Shown here piece after piece: positions 31,431 to 43,440 of a stretch of DNA of 64,000 bases. The notes under the pieces are model-generated. The model made no database searches. It was given only the letters and a program-made list of their open reading frames with translations, and had not been told where the DNA came from. The translations under genes were made by a program, and so were the position numbers. The stretch's first letter is position 1. Every line of letters starts with the position of its first letter. Origin of the DNA: Diphasiastrum complanatum (taxonomy: Eukaryota > Streptophyta > Lycopodiopsida > Lycopodiales > Lycopodiaceae); the NCBI GenBank assembly GCA_029204225.1, contig CM055103.1, forward strand, positions 1,755,720-1,819,719. Direction: 5' to 3'.

Positions 31431-31820
31431 CGGACGCGCCTCCAAAGCCTCCTGTTTCGTTGCCAATATTCAATCAAGGCGCTTGCTTAAATATCTCAAT
31501 CCTTCCGCTGAATCGTTATTCGCACATGTTGCTGATACAGCCATGATCCAAAACCAACAGCCGAGGAAATAACAAAGAAAAGGAGATGGTGGATGCAATG
31601 CAGTGCAATGGTTGACCAGCCCAACTGCAGAAAGAGCAAGCGAGCGAGTGAATGTGACAGCAATTCAACTGTTGTGATCCATCATGCATAGTGCAATCAA
31701 TGAATAGCAAGCTGCAGAATTGATTGAATATTGTATGCAGTGTGAGGGTGGGGTAGGTTTGCAAACTCCGCAACTGCATCTCCCTTCGCTTGCTTCAGTC
31801 AATTTCCCTTCATATAGCAA
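31431..31820 (-). promoter_or_regulatory. ACHT 5' leader and proximal promoter
   Basis: TATATG at 31,816-31,811 is a possible TATA element. Between it and the chosen start, an ATG at 31,544 opens a 24-codon upstream ORF in the same phase as ACHT that closes with TGA at 31,470. The (CT)n tract at 31,846 lies just upstream. The transcription start cannot be fixed from sequence. Confidence 0.35.
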
Positions 31821-31843
31821 ATGGAAGACGAAAGACATAGCAC

Positions 31844-31845
<2 letters not shown>

Positions 31846-31900
<55 letters not shown>
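31846..31900. repeat. (CT)n microsatellite
   Basis: About 27 CT units, 416 bp upstream of the ACHT start codon and close to a possible TATA element. Confidence 0.97.
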
Positions 31901-31904
<4 letters not shown>

Positions 31905-32077
31905 TATGAATAGGTTGGCGGCTCCTTATCAAAAGCCACGTTGACAGATTAATTGCCAATTGGCAATCACTATGATATAAACTCATATTTCAAAATCTGT
32001 GTGTGGAGCCCTTGAAAGAAAATCTTATTTTTCTTATTCATAAAAGATGAGAAAACCCATAGAGTACAAACGAGTGC

Positions 32078-32222
32078 TGGACTAGGTAGCGGGCGTGAGC
32101 AGGCCCGCTACCGGCTCTAGCATGCAGCCTTCATGCACCGAGCCGCCCTGCGGCGAGGTGCGTTGAAGGCTGCCTGCTACTAGGTAGCAGGTCTACTCAA
32201 GCCTGCTAACGGGCCCAGTCCA
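32078..32222. repeat. GC-rich foldback, MITE-like
   Basis: The ends are TGGACT and AGTCCA. The outer arms pair GCAGGCCCGCTACC with GGTAGCAGG..GCCTGC. The inner arms 32,124-32,139 (GCAGCCTTCATGCACC) and 32,157-32,173 (GGTGCGTTGAAGGCTGC) are nearly perfect complements around a 17-base loop. It is strikingly GC-rich against AT-rich flanks. No target duplication was seen. A foldback transposon or a hairpin RNA locus are both possible. Confidence 0.7.
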
Positions 32223-33216
32223 ATATTTTTGTTTTTTTAAAAATTTAATATCATTCAGATATTAATATAAGGATATATACGAGTTGTAGATAGGTATAAA
32301 TTAGACTGGTATCACAAGGGTCAAGGGTGATACCACCTAGTTATCAACCTTGGTATATACATATGAATTGCTAAAAATACTCTTTTTAAAAGGTGATATG
32401 TAATTTGAGATATAAACAATCTAAGATATTAAATTTTTTAAACTAAATATATACTGCTACAAATACCATGGCAAAAATCCATAGAATCTCCCAAACTTGG
32501 ATATCAATATGAGTATTAAGATAGTTAATACCAGGGGATTCGATTTCAAACCCTGGTATTACAAAATCATATACCAGCCGGGTAGGTTCTATTATACTAT
32601 CTTGATATTCATAATTGAAACCAACCGAGATCCTATATACCTGCCCAAGACTTGAACAAACGAGTGCATGTAGAAAGTATGAAGGCCATAAGGTGAATTG
32701 AGGTGAGGTAAAGCAATTGTAGCAAAGTAGAATTCCAACCAAGTAGCTACTCAAAACCTATTGCTGGATGTAAGGCTAAAAGCATGTTTTGGTGGTACAA
32801 CATGGATTGTCAAGGACACTACTTTTTTTGGGTACAAATGCACTCAAAAAAATGTTTATTGTTTAGCATTTTAAACTGGATCCACTAGAGATATAAAGAG
32901 ACTATGACTGTTTGTAACAGATTTGCAGCTGTGTAATTGTAATAATTACTTCTGTTGTGGGACAGTAGGCCGCCGACTTCTCGCTCTTGCTCTAGCTCTC
33001 GCTCTCTCGCAATCCAGCTCGCTTTCTCTCCTCGCATTTGAAAGATCTCCCGCTCTAGCTCTCTCTCTCTCATCGCGTTCGCAACATCTCTCACTACTGG
33101 TCTGATATACCTCCTTCTTGTTGATCGTGCTCTTTCTGATCGCGATGTGGCTGATCCAGGTCTTTCTTGCTAATCGTGATCTGTTTGATCGAGCTCTTTG
33201 TCTGATCGATTCCAGC
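32223..33216. other. No gene; CTCGCTCT-rich stretch before the unassigned ORF
   Basis: Most of this is AT-rich without readable frames. From about 32,980 to 33,090 imperfect CTCGCTCT/CTAGCTCT units dominate. They are followed by several TGATCG copies up to the ATG at 33,217. Confidence 0.45.
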
Positions 33217-33912
33217 ATGGATAGTTTTCAAGGCAATAATATATATTTCACGGATTCAACTCTGGATATTTCGACAGTTTTTCCTACAATGCATGAGACA
33301 TATGCAAGTGACCCCAGCATGGAACCTCGTCACTGTGCCGACAAAGTTGCAATGAGGGATTATTGGGCTAGTAAGAAACGGGAACAGAGATTGAAAGAGA
33401 ATTTTTTTAGGAGGCTTGGAGATCAACCTTCAGAAGATGACGCCAAAACAAGAAAACGAATCTGTTTGACTACGGCAAAATATTGGCGAAGACTTACACA
33501 ACAATTTTCAATAGGTATTCAGAGGGAGATAATCCAGGAACTACTTCTACAACCAACTTTTCGGGAGCTGCAAATATCATCTAGTACTACCCATAGTCAA
33601 ATTAAGGTGCCCCACTCGGCGAATGAACTCTTTGTGAAGAGATCTTTGCTTGTGATGGTCCTAAATAAAGATGATGGCACAACGAATCTCCCTCATTTGA
33701 GAACTGCAGGTGCTTTGGGTATTCATCGCAGAAATATTGCTACAGCCAGTTCTCGCCTTAACAATAAGGACGATGAGAAGGTTCTGCCCTTGAGCGCCTG
33801 TCAGAGGCAATTTCCTAGCTATACCATAATCATGGCTCGGGTGAAGAAACTGGTGTATGCCTTTTGGAGCTCAAAAACTCGAGTGTCCCCCAACAAACAA
33901 GACATATGCTGA
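33217..33912 (+). CDS. Unassigned protein, reading continues past the stop
   Basis: This ORF has 231 residues from MDSFQGNN. I do not know the function. It has a basic first half (YWASKKREQRLKENFFRRL, RKRICLTTAKYWRR) and a conserved-looking block (PLSACQRQFPS, VYAFWSSKTRVSPNKQDIC). After TGA 33,910 the same frame goes on with RIGRKSVVRHQVHLLDDTQA, which looks like more of the same domain. TGA may therefore have replaced CGA in a once longer protein. The FW..TRVSPNK..R layout reminds me of uncharacterised transposon-associated plant and animal proteins, but that is recollection without a search. The start at 33,217 is preferred to 33,118 because TGATCG repeats precede it. Confidence 0.5.
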   Translation: MDSFQGNNIYFTDSTLDISTVFPTMHETYASDPSMEPRHCADKVAMRDYWASKKREQRLKENFFRRLGDQPSEDDAKTRKRICLTTAKYWRRLTQQFSIGIQREIIQELLLQPTFRELQISSSTTHSQIKVPHSANELFVKRSLLVMVLNKDDGTTNLPHLRTAGALGIHRRNIATASSRLNNKDDEKVLPLSACQRQFPSYTIIMARVKKLVYAFWSSKTRVSPNKQDIC

Positions 33913-35059
33913 CAGAGGATTGGAAGAAAGAGTGTTGTCAGGCATCAAGTACATCTTCTTGACGACACTCAGGCCCTTCATTTTTTTTGGATTTTCGTTT
34001 TCTTGGTAATGCTGATCTTTTGCACTGTTGAAACTGATCTTTGATACTCATGTTCTTTGGTTTGCAGATACACACTCCACCTCTTGTTGTTTGGAACTAT
34101 TTTGTAGTTTTTTACTCAACTAATATTTTGCTCATTTGGACTTTTGGGACTATTGGTACTTGTAGAAGCTTATAAACAACTATCTATTTTCTATTTGGTA
34201 CTTGGGAAAACTTGTGTAAGATATATTTTTGCCTAAAATTTGGTACTCTATATTATTTTCAAATAACTTTTCTTTTTGATGTTTGGACTTCATGGAACAT
34301 TTTGTACTTCTAGTGTGCAGAAAGTACTGTTGTTTGTTGTTCTTTGGTGCTTTTGATAGTTTTGGTAGTTTTTAAACGTTTCCGATATACTAGCAATTAG
34401 TTGTTTGGTGTTTTTTGATATTTCAAGAAACTTTTGGACACTGAATGTTTGTGTTGATACTCCTGGAACTTATCGTGAAACAATTTTGATAATACAGACT
34501 ACCAAAATAGGTGCTTTAATACCTTGTGTCTCATTTTCATTCTAAAATCATCCAAATTGGTCTATTGAGATCTATAGTGTGTACCATTTTTATTTTAGAA
34601 TGTACAACATTTGGTTCTATTTTTTTTAGAATTCGTCTTATTTGCTTTTTGCACATGTCCCGATTCGGTCTTTTTGGTACTGCTTTAGTGTTGTTAGACC
34701 AATTGATAGTATTACTCTAGTAGTCGACTACTAATTTTACAAATTTTGTACTATTTTGGTACTATATTTTGTGTTGGTAAAACTCTTGAATACAAATAAT
34801 GTTACTACAATAACTTATCGTGTACCAATTTTTTGTGTTGGTAAAACTCTTGAATACAAATAATGTTACTACACTAACTTATCGTGTACTAATTCTGATA
34901 CTTCTGACTACCTAGTTAGGTTCTTTTATTGTAAGTGTTTCATATTTATTTTAAAATATACCAAATAAGTATGATTTAGACTTATTGTGACCATGGTTTA
35001 TGCATAAAATTATATCTCTTCTTCGTTCGTGTTCTTCTATCTCCCTTGCCCCATCAGAT
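33913..35059. other. AT-rich stretch, possible LTR upstream of PBS
   Basis: Apart from about 70 bp of read-through frame there is no gene. The sequence ends at CCCCATCAGAT next to the PBS-like site at 35,060, so part of it may be a copia LTR. Its start could not be found. A 64-bp tandem duplication lies at 34,767. Confidence 0.35.
34767..34894. repeat. 64-bp tandem duplication
   Basis: TTTTGTGTTGGTAAAACTC occurs at 34,767 and 34,831. The whole unit up to CTTATCGTGTAC is nearly identical in both copies. Confidence 0.85.
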
Positions 35060-35072
35060 TGGTATCAAGGCG
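35060..35072 (+). other. Primer binding site, copia type
   Basis: TGGTATCAAGGCG, 53 bp before a copia gag start, in the expected place between LTR and gag. Confidence 0.6.
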
Positions 35073-35124
35073 TAGCTCATATAAACCGAGAGATTAAGTG
35101 TGTTTTATTTGTAATACTGTTAGT

Positions 35125-36180
35125 ATGTCTCATATAGGTAGCTCTTCGTCTTCATCATCCAGTGAAGCTAGAATCATTGTTGACAAGTTCAATGGTTCTA
35201 ACTTTTACATCTGAAAGTCAAAACTCCAGATGATGTTGATAGATAGAGATCTTTGGGATGTAGTAGAAGGTGTTGACTTGAAACTAGAAGATGGTGATCA
35301 AGCGAAGGCATGGAAGATCAAAGATCAGAAGGCCTTAGCATGCATCACACTCAATCCGGCTGACTCCCAAATATCTCATGTTACCACATGCAAAACCTCT
35401 AAGGATGCATTAGATTTGTTATCAAATCTCTATGAGACTCATGATGTAACCACTATATTACATCTGAAACGAAGTTCTTTACTCTTAGCATGTTTGATTC
35501 TACTGTCATCACTTCTCACATCAACAGCTTCAAGTCTTCAACTTCTTCACTCTTAGCCGTCATGACCTTGGTTTCTTCTCTTTCACTAGCCATAGTCATG
35601 TATAAGATTATATTAAATAGTAGCTTTGATAAAATCCTACACTCAAATCTATCCTTGTGAAATATCCTAAGTAAGTTATATCCAAGGCAACCATAAAATC
35701 CATAAAAAAGTTCAAAATCTAAAAACTCTAATAAAAGTAGCACGTCTTTTGAATAATAGCACCTGGAGATTGTCCTTGGATGAAATTGTAGACCTCATAG
35801 ATGCCTAGGTGAGTGATTAGCTCTTGATTCCAGTAGATGAATTTTATATAGATTTCATTGATTGGGTACTATGGCAAGTTGAACTAATCATGCTTGAGGA
35901 GCATCAAGTAGTCTCCCTATCAAATGTTATGGATGTGGTGGTAATTGTCATATTGCCAAATCTCCTAACAAGAGACAAGTCAAGGCTACATGTCACTTTA
36001 CGAGGATTATGGCTTTGGTCATCCTTACAAGTCAAGGCTACATGTCACTTTACAAGGATTATAGCTTTGGTCATCCTTACCAAGATTACTCTGTTAGAAA
36101 AAAACACGATGCTGAAGTTGGCCATCCAAATCATCAAATTTGCTCAACATTGTAACCAAAGAGGACCACACTGAAACCCC
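35125..36180 (+). pseudogene. Copia gag relic
   Basis: It starts MSHIGSSSSSSS, then VDKFNGSNFYI, a TGA where Trp is expected, and LWDVVEGVDLKLEDGDQAKA and TSKDALDLLSNLYE. It parallels the gag at 25.1 kb. Frameshifts follow. A half zinc knuckle (CYGCGGNCH) appears near 35,930, followed by a 52-bp tandem duplication. Protease and beyond are missing. Confidence 0.75.
35979..36082. repeat. 52-bp tandem duplication
   Basis: GTCAAGGCTACATGTCACTT starts at 35,979 and 36,031. The second copy differs at a few positions. It lies inside the copia gag relic. Confidence 0.85.
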
Positions 36181-36469
36181 ACTATTTACTATGAATCGTC
36201 CCAAAAATGTGATGCACCAGATCCACTTTTAAGGATCTCTTTAAGGGCTAGTGGAGGATCTACTAGTTTATTAGATATAGGGAGTAATTGAGTCCCATGA
36301 AAAATAAAGATAACTCTAGAAGAATAAAGAAATGGTGGAAGAGAGACATGCCAAAGTAGAAGTTAAAACATTAGAAAACCTTGAACCTTGACTGCATACC
36401 AATGCCAAATCCAATCACTACTAGACCACACTTTGATAAGAGAAACTAATCTAGCAATGAGATGAGTTC
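36181..36469. other. No gene recognised
   Basis: A short gap between the copia gag relic and the gypsy gag relic, with no readable motif. Confidence 0.4.
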
Positions 36470-36987
36470 ATTAATGATTGACCCTTCACGTAGATAGATA
36501 AACCAGCCAAAAATCATTCGATCTGCATATCAACGGGATATACACCGATTAGTTTTCCTATAAGATTTTTAACCTTTCGTGTATATTTTCAAAGGGATTC
36601 TTTAGTCTTCTTCTGAACATTGTTCAAACGTCTGAGAATTCTAGATTTGTAACCAATTTCTCTGAACTGGTTCAGAAATGCATCTTTCAGCAGTAACGAG
36701 GTTCCTACAAGGCCTGGTTCAACTTGATTGTACCACATGCGTGCCTGCTTTCTCAGCAGACTAGGGAAGATTCGTAGTTTATCTACGTCAGTTCTTTCAT
36801 TATTTGCATTAGCGATTGACTCAAATTGTGAGAGATAGCTATCTGCATCATCGAAAGTAGTCCCTTTAAAATAATCGTACTTAATTTTTGAGATAGAAGT
36901 GAAATGTGCAGCAGGACCCTCCATACCGAAGCTAATTAGGAGTTCAAGTAACTGGGCAGTGATTTCGTCGAGATTTCTTCGACTCAC
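36470..36987 (-). pseudogene. Gypsy gag relic
   Basis: The minus strand reads the Ty3-type retrotransposon gag domain: DADSYLSQFESIANANN, RIFPSLLRKQARMWYNQV, LKDAFLNQFREIGYKS. After a TAA at 36,589 the frame continues KYTRKVKNLIGKL, and a further stop lies in the IE*FLAGL region. It is truncated after gag. The PBS and probable LTR are to its right. Confidence 0.85.
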
Positions 36988-37114
36988 ACTCTCACTCTGT
37001 CTTCGTAAAAATTTCTCTCTAAGCTTACGGTATCATTCTAATCGGGATTCTTTATCTGACATACACTAGAGATGGAGATGGATGTGTGAGTTTTCTTATA
37101 ACTTTCCTAAGCTA

Positions 37115-37132
37115 TCCCCTGCAACGGTGCCA
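37115..37132 (-). other. Gypsy primer binding site
   Basis: The minus strand reads TGGCACCGTTGCAGGGGA. This differs at two positions from the common plant gypsy PBS complementary to Asp tRNA (TGGCGCCGTTGCCGGGGA). Confidence 0.82.
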
Positions 37133-37137
37133 AAAAT

Positions 37138-38360
37138 TGGTATATGTTGTACTATACCAACAAGGTTAATACAGATTTTGTAGTAAATAATGTCATTCCC
37201 ACAGAGGACAGCGTTAGAAAGTTATGTATTTGATACAATTATGACAAGTGGTTTTGAGTGTTATTTAGGTCTTCAACAGACATTAGAAAGTAATCAGTAT
37301 TACTTGTGTTTGGGGTGTGTAATGTTAATAATTTCTGAACAACAATCTGGCCTCTATCAAATCGAATGAAACGCATTCTACAGATGAGATGTTATCATAG
37401 TAGTACAACAAGTACTACACTCCGGCTGATTAAGGTGTCAACAGAGAGTCGAGAAATATTCAATGTATTCGTGGTTGTGCAGACAATTAATTAATCGAGT
37501 TTGCGAACTGTCCGTTTCTAGACAGAAGTCCTCAACAACTTTAGAAACTTATGTCAATTACAATCAGTAACACAGATCAAAGACTGAATTATTCAGACAG
37601 GGACTGTCATCTCATATGTATACATACAGCTTTATTCAATGATCGTGCTAGACTGTACCAAATGTAGACGTTATTCGAGTGCCAAAAAGAAAGTATTGGC
37701 GATAGATGAATAAGATGATTTTAAGACAGTTCTTTAGAGCATGTTTTACGAATACATAACAAACAACTGTAATGTGCTAGAGAGTCTGTTTGATCAGAGA
37801 GTAATTCATGTAATGAGTTAGAGATTGCTAATAGACTCAGGATCACTCACACTCAACAGTGCGGAGAACAGAGATAAGGGAGAATAACTCTCAGCACTCT
37901 ATTCACTTCTTCAACCTCTTACATATGCATAATCTCTCCTCTCTCGATGTTCGAGACTGAAGTGTGAGATCAATATATGTTCTACGGGACGAACAAACAC
38001 ACCTCTAAAACAACAAGTGCGTCACTCCCACGAAAGGGTCTAGTTAACAATAAAATTGAGTATACGTTCAATTATACCATAAGAGTTATATTTAACTAAG
38101 AGTTAAAATTACTCTAGTTTAACATGTCTTTTCATATCTAGTTGTTTTACGTGGACGACCTAGTAAAGGCTATCCAAGGCAATGTCTTTTCTTTTAAAGG
38201 TCTTGCCCTTAAATACAAGGCAAGTATGTAGGAGATATATTTCTGAAAAATGACTTAGGCCTCTTCATGATTTATATTTATCCGGCTCATATATTATTTG
38301 CGAGTATATCATGCCATATTTGGATTGATATTTCATATTTAACATTTCATGGCATCACAC
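37138..38360 (-). repeat. Probable gypsy 5' LTR
   Basis: The LTR of the minus-strand gypsy should adjoin the PBS at its right. TGGTATATG at 37,138 would be its inner end. The outer end is unknown and was set before the GA microsatellite. No coding sequence is seen in this stretch. Confidence 0.4.
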
Positions 38361-38382
38361 GAGCAGATATGGAGAAATTTGC

Positions 38383-38383
<1 letters not shown>

Positions 38384-38414
<31 letters not shown>
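38384..38414. repeat. (GA)n microsatellite, short
   Basis: About 15 GA units after TTTGCTA. The flank is not similar to the LTR-borne CT arrays. Confidence 0.95.
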
Positions 38415-38418
<4 letters not shown>

Positions 38419-38959
38419 AGTGTCATGTGTGAGAAACAAAAATTAGCTCAAAAGGTAAGACGAACACGAGCGAGAAACGAAACACGAACGAGAAACGAAC
38501 TCGAATAGAGAGTTTTCGTGCGCAGCGGAACGAGCTATACGACTCTCTCCGTAAACATGACTACGCCTATCAGAACGAACAGGTCGTTAGTGATGGAAAT
38601 CACGGTCATTCTTGATTACCTAGCCAAACATTAATAAATGAAGCACCATAAGAATAATTTGCCGCAAACAACAAGACAAATTATGTATCACGAATGATTC
38701 GCGAAGAGCTAGACTTGGCTCGATTGATAATTAGTTGCGAATGATTTGCAAAAGACAAGACTAAATCTTGGTCATCTATTACCAAAATGAGCAATCAAAA
38801 AAGTCAGACAGAATAAAAAAAAAAACAAGCATAGCAAAATTAACACAGATCTGAATGCAGAACGAAGAACTGTTATCAGATTAAGTATATCAAGTATACA
38901 TATCAATAATGCGATGGAGCACAAGACAATAGTGGACAAAACCACGTGCTCCACGAAGC

Positions 38960-39573
38960 TTATTTCAATCTGTAAAGAAACGAAGACTTAATACTAACAA
39001 TAAAGAATCAATGCACAAGGCATTTACTTCATATATATCTCTGATAAGTTTCTGATGCTAATTTGCATACATTATCCTCTTCTCATCTTCAATCATCAAG
39101 CTGAATATGCAAATGGTATTCAATATATATACATATTGTTACAGGTGTGCAGATGAAGAAAGTGCAAAGTGGATGTGCTGTCTGTAGGAAATCGTGGGTG
39201 GCTGCAGTCATTGTCAAGTCTGTTAGCGCAGCTGCATGGGGTGAGCGTGAAGAGGCAGCGACGTCAGCCTTCACTGATATGAACGTTGGTGAAGATGCGA
39301 AAATGCGTCACTCAGATGGATTGTCGTAGGATTTGATTTACAGGGTGCCTTTGGTTTTTAGGGCACCTTTGGCATTCTGTGAGACAGTGTCACCTTTTTC
39401 ACCTGTCACCAAAACATGTGTAAGAACACAGTGTCGCGATTCTTTCATCTTTTCTTCGCCTGTGAGAATTTACATGTAAATATTTAGACTACGTGACAAC
39501 GTGAGTAAAAATACAGCATAAATGGAGGCAGATTAAAATGGGATTTAGGAGAGTAGAGGAAATAGATCCAACA
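38960..39573 (-). repeat. 3' LTR of the 40-kb copia relic
   Basis: The right end is fixed by the antisense PPT CCCCCCCTTAATC (39,574) and the LTR start TGTTGGATCTATTTCC on the minus strand. A TATA-like ATATGTATATATATTG lies near 39,130. The left end is approximate. Confidence 0.6.
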
Positions 39574-39580
39574 CCCCCCC

Positions 39581-42280
39581 TTAATCTGGTTCCGTGAATG
39601 CCTTGATCTTCAGACTAAGCAATGCACAAAATTTGTTGTGTGCATTAACACTGAGTGCTTTCGTGAATATGTCTGCAACCATCTCCTGCATTCTGCAGTA
39701 CGTTAAGCTCACCTCTTTGTTGAGAACCTTGCTCCTGATGTAGTAATATCTGATTTCATTGTGCTTACTCCTAGAGTGAAATCTAGGGTTGGCCGATAAG
39801 GCAATAGCACTCTGATTATCACAGAATAAACTTGTAGGGTAGCACTGATACAGAACCAAAATGCTTCCTTGATAGATTGAGAAGCAGCAATGTATTCTGC
39901 TTCTGTAGAAGAAAGTGCGATAGAAGTTTGCTTACGACTATTCCATGAGATATGACCGCCGTTGAAGAAGAATGTAAATCCAGATGTGGATTTGCAATTG
40001 TCTACATCTCCTCCCTAGCTTGCATTAGAATAATCACTGAGCCTGATGAAGATTGTCATTGCTGACATCTCCATAGCAGATGCACTGGTCCATGGTAGCT
40101 CGAATATATCTCATGACTCGTATGAGAGCCTTCCAATGGGTAATGCCATGATTTTTTATATATTGGATGAGTGAGCTTACAGCAAAAGAGATATATGGTC
40201 TTGTACAGACCATTGCGTACATGAGAGACCCAAGTATCGATCAATAAGGATACTCTCTTATATGCTCCCCTTCCTGCTTGGTCTGAGGACATTAGTCCTT
40301 TGACAAATGCAGGCCTGGATCCATTGGCGAGTGAGCTAATTTACAATTCATCAGATTATATCTATTAAGAACATTGTGAAGATACCTTTGTTGAGTGATG
40401 TAAATCAGTCACTTCGCTCTGTCTCTGTGGATCTGAATTATCAGACAATAGTGAGCTTCATCCAGATCAGTCATGTCGAACTCTGAAAACAGCACTGCTT
40501 CGAATCCTTGACCATATTGGTATTGTTGCTAAAGAGCAATGTATCATCCACGTATAAGGTGATGATAATGAAGGATTGTTGTACTGACTTGGAATAGACG
40601 TTGCAATCAACAGTGCTTGGTTTAAATCCTTGTTCAATGAGGAATGTGTTGATCCTCTGAAACCAAGCTCTGTCAGACTGTTTCAAGCCGTACAGTGCTT
40701 TGTGGAGTTTACAGACATGATTCTTCATACCTTCCAGAACGTATCCTTTGGGTTGGATCATGTATATGTCTTCTTGTATAACTCCATTCAGATAGGCTAT
40801 TTGTACATCAAGTTGATGTACTTCGAGGTCGACAGCTGCAACATAAGACATGAGCATTCGGATCGACAAATGTTTGACTACTGGACTGAAAGTCTCGTTG
40901 TAGTCGACGTAAAGGATTTGGGTGAATCCTTGTGCTACCAGTCTTGCCTTCCTTCGATCAATTGCTCCATTGGCATTGTATTTGATCTTAAAGATCCATT
41001 TGCAATCAATGATATTACAGCCAATAGGAGCTTCGACTAACGACCATGTCTGGTTCTTGATCAGAGAGGAATATTCTCTGTTCATAGCTTCTCTCCAGAG
41101 ATTAGAGTCTGGTTGGCTGAGTGCCTCTTCGATTGTCGTCGGTTCCTATATCAAGAGACAGGCAGACTCAGGAGTATACCTTGTGGGCTGTATGCGCACT
41201 CGGCTTGATCTTTTGGGAGGATTAGACTAATGAGCCATTCCTGGGACTTCTTGCTGGGTAGCAGCAACATCTTTGTCTGATTCACTGTCTCGAAGTGGGT
41301 CGACAATAGACATGCCTGAGCCAGAAGCTCGGACTCTCGTGTCAATGGCAGGTGATGCAGGTTCTTCTTGAGCAATATCCTTGCCTTTGAGATCGACGAA
41401 TTGATCCTCGATAAAGACTGTATCCCAGCTATACAAGATTTGCTGGGTATCAGGATCATACAGCTTGTAAGTATTATCAGATGAAGTATATCCGATCAGA
41501 ATGGTCTTGAGGCCTTGGAAGTCCAATTTCTTCCTCGTGTCTTTTAGGATCTGCGCGTAGGCAATGCACCCAAACACTCTTAGGTTCTTCAAAGAAGGCT
41601 TAGAGCCTGTCCACACCTCGTGGGGTGTCTTGCCTAAGAGGGCCTTAGTCGAACATCTGTTCTGGATGTAAGCTGCACTGGAGACAGCTTCAGTCCAGAA
41701 TCTCTTGGGCAATGATGCATGCGCTAGCATACATTTAGCAAATTCAACCAGGGTACGATTCTTCCTCTCTGCTAAGCCATTTGACTGAGGACTGTAAAGA
41801 GTGATGAATTGCTGCTCAATGCGTTGGCTTTGGCAGTACTCCTTAAACTCGATAGAGATATATTCTCCACCATTGTCTGACCTGAGGGTCTTGATCGTCC
41901 TTCCAGTCTCCTTCTCTGCACGCTCCTTGAAGATATATATCAACTTGACTAGAGGAAGAAAAGTAATGACTTAATTTATATAAGAATCCATGCCTCTTTC
42001 CGAGTGCTAGGATCTTGCATGTCCTATCAACTACTTTACACTGATCACATTCGAATTTTACTCTATGTCCTAGATCTGCGATTCTGCTCATAGAGAGCAG
42101 ATTCGTAGATAAATTTGGTACATACAGGACTTTAGAGAGTAGTTTAGACTGATCATTTGCAAAGCTTAATCTTACAGTGCATTCACCTTTAATAGCTTGC
42201 GTGCTATTGTCACCAAGGTGGACATATTTCTGGGTACTATAAGGTGTATAGGACTCAAAACAGCCAATGAGGCTAGTCAT
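39581..42280 (-). pseudogene. Copia pol relic (protease spacer to RNase H)
   Basis: Minus-strand order: protease/pre-integrase region (LLSKVLYVPNLSTNLLSMSR, 42,280-41,843), integrase (RSDNGGEYISIEF, NGLAERKNRTLVE, 41,943-41,227), RT (KWIFKIKYNANGAIDRRKA, HQLDVQIAYLNG, LYVDDTLLF, 41,085-40,471), and a decayed RT end and RNase H (LFCDNQSAIAL, VADIFTKAL, 40,292-39,581). Frames change four or more times. Gag and the protease DSG are missing, because the relic stops at about 42,300 where plus-strand gypsy sequence begins. The YVDD box is kept. Confidence 0.88.
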
Positions 42281-42429
42281 ATGCTGAGTGGAAAATACTT
42301 CAATATTCTTATCTATGCATTATGATATATGTGGGGAATGGTCCGAGGGAAAGAAATGATACTAGCAAACTTTTAAAATTTTGGACATCATAAAATTGTG
42401 TTAAGTTGAATCATGAGCATAATATCATG

Positions 42430-43440
42430 TACGTGCTTGCTACAACACGAAATGTAGAACTTCTGGACATACTAAGAAAGACTGCACCATTGTGAATGTC
42501 AAGTATATTGAAGATCATGCCCAAGAGGTACCTTTTATTTTTCAGAATGATGCGACTACTAACTATGTTCAAGGAACTGCACCATCAACCCAGCAGGATA
42601 GACCAAAGTTCGCACCAAGAAGACATAATCCTCCTGAATTTGTTGGACCAGCGAAGTCTCAAACCGCGACTAACGAGCAACTATTACAGCTGCGGAGAGC
42701 CGGGACATTTTTCTCCTAACTGTCCTCAGCCACAAAAGCCGATTGGTTATGTACCGTTATGCTCGAACTGTGGGGAGCTTGGCCACAAGTATCCTGACTG
42801 CCCTCAGCCATAGAAGCTATGACCCAAATATCAGTATGTAGCAACACCAGCTGTTGCAAACTCGAAAGCAAAAGCTTTGACTGATGTTGTTGTGCAGAGG
42901 ATTGATGTTATTGAAGGAAAATTGGTGAAGACAGATGACCAGTCCTAGCCAAGTGACGTAGAGAAGATATTCAAAGTCACAAAGAGAAGCAAAGACTCCT
43001 CGAAACTTGAACAAAAATCTTCAACGAAGCGCAAAAAATCCTCGAAGAGGAAATCTTCTAGCAAGTCAACGAACAAATCTACGACCAAAGAAGATCTTAA
43101 AGATGACCCCGACTATGACCGCGATGCTGCAAAATTATTTGCAAAAGATATCTCAGTAGAAGCAAAAGAGATTATCAACACTGAACTTCAGTCAGCTGTT
43201 GCAGAGAAGGTGGTCACGTTCGAGGAAGGAGACAATGAAATCACGAAGACTAAATTGTCTAGTGCTGTTATTGACAAGCCAATCTCGAAATCGAAGACGA
43301 AGGACTATGACATAGTGACTGATATTGGATCTCTTCATCCGAACATCACTTTTGAGCAGCTATTGGTAGATAACACTTATTACAGAAAGCAACTGAAAGC
43401 CTTTATGCCCCTAAAAAGAAGAAAAAAGTTTCTTTGCCAG
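42430..43440 (+). pseudogene. Gypsy gag C-terminus with three zinc knuckles
   Basis: A first knuckle (CRTSGHTKKDC, near 42,455) is followed in another frame by YSCGEPGHFSPNC and CSNCGELGHKYPDC. Then comes a long Lys/Ser-rich tract (KRKKSSKRKSSSKS) that could bind nucleic acid or act as a nuclear signal, and an acidic stretch. The frame has stops near 42,811, 42,826 and 42,946. The gag N-terminus is gone, cut where the copia relic begins. Confidence 0.75.

Noticed and set aside
32885-33218. Arg/Glu-rich minus-strand ORFs
   Set aside because: They are shadows of the CTCGCTCT-rich stretch before the unassigned plus-strand ORF.
38384-38414. Short GA array as part of the CT-carrying LTR family
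   Set aside because: The flanks do not match the LTRs at 13.2 and 16.2 kb.
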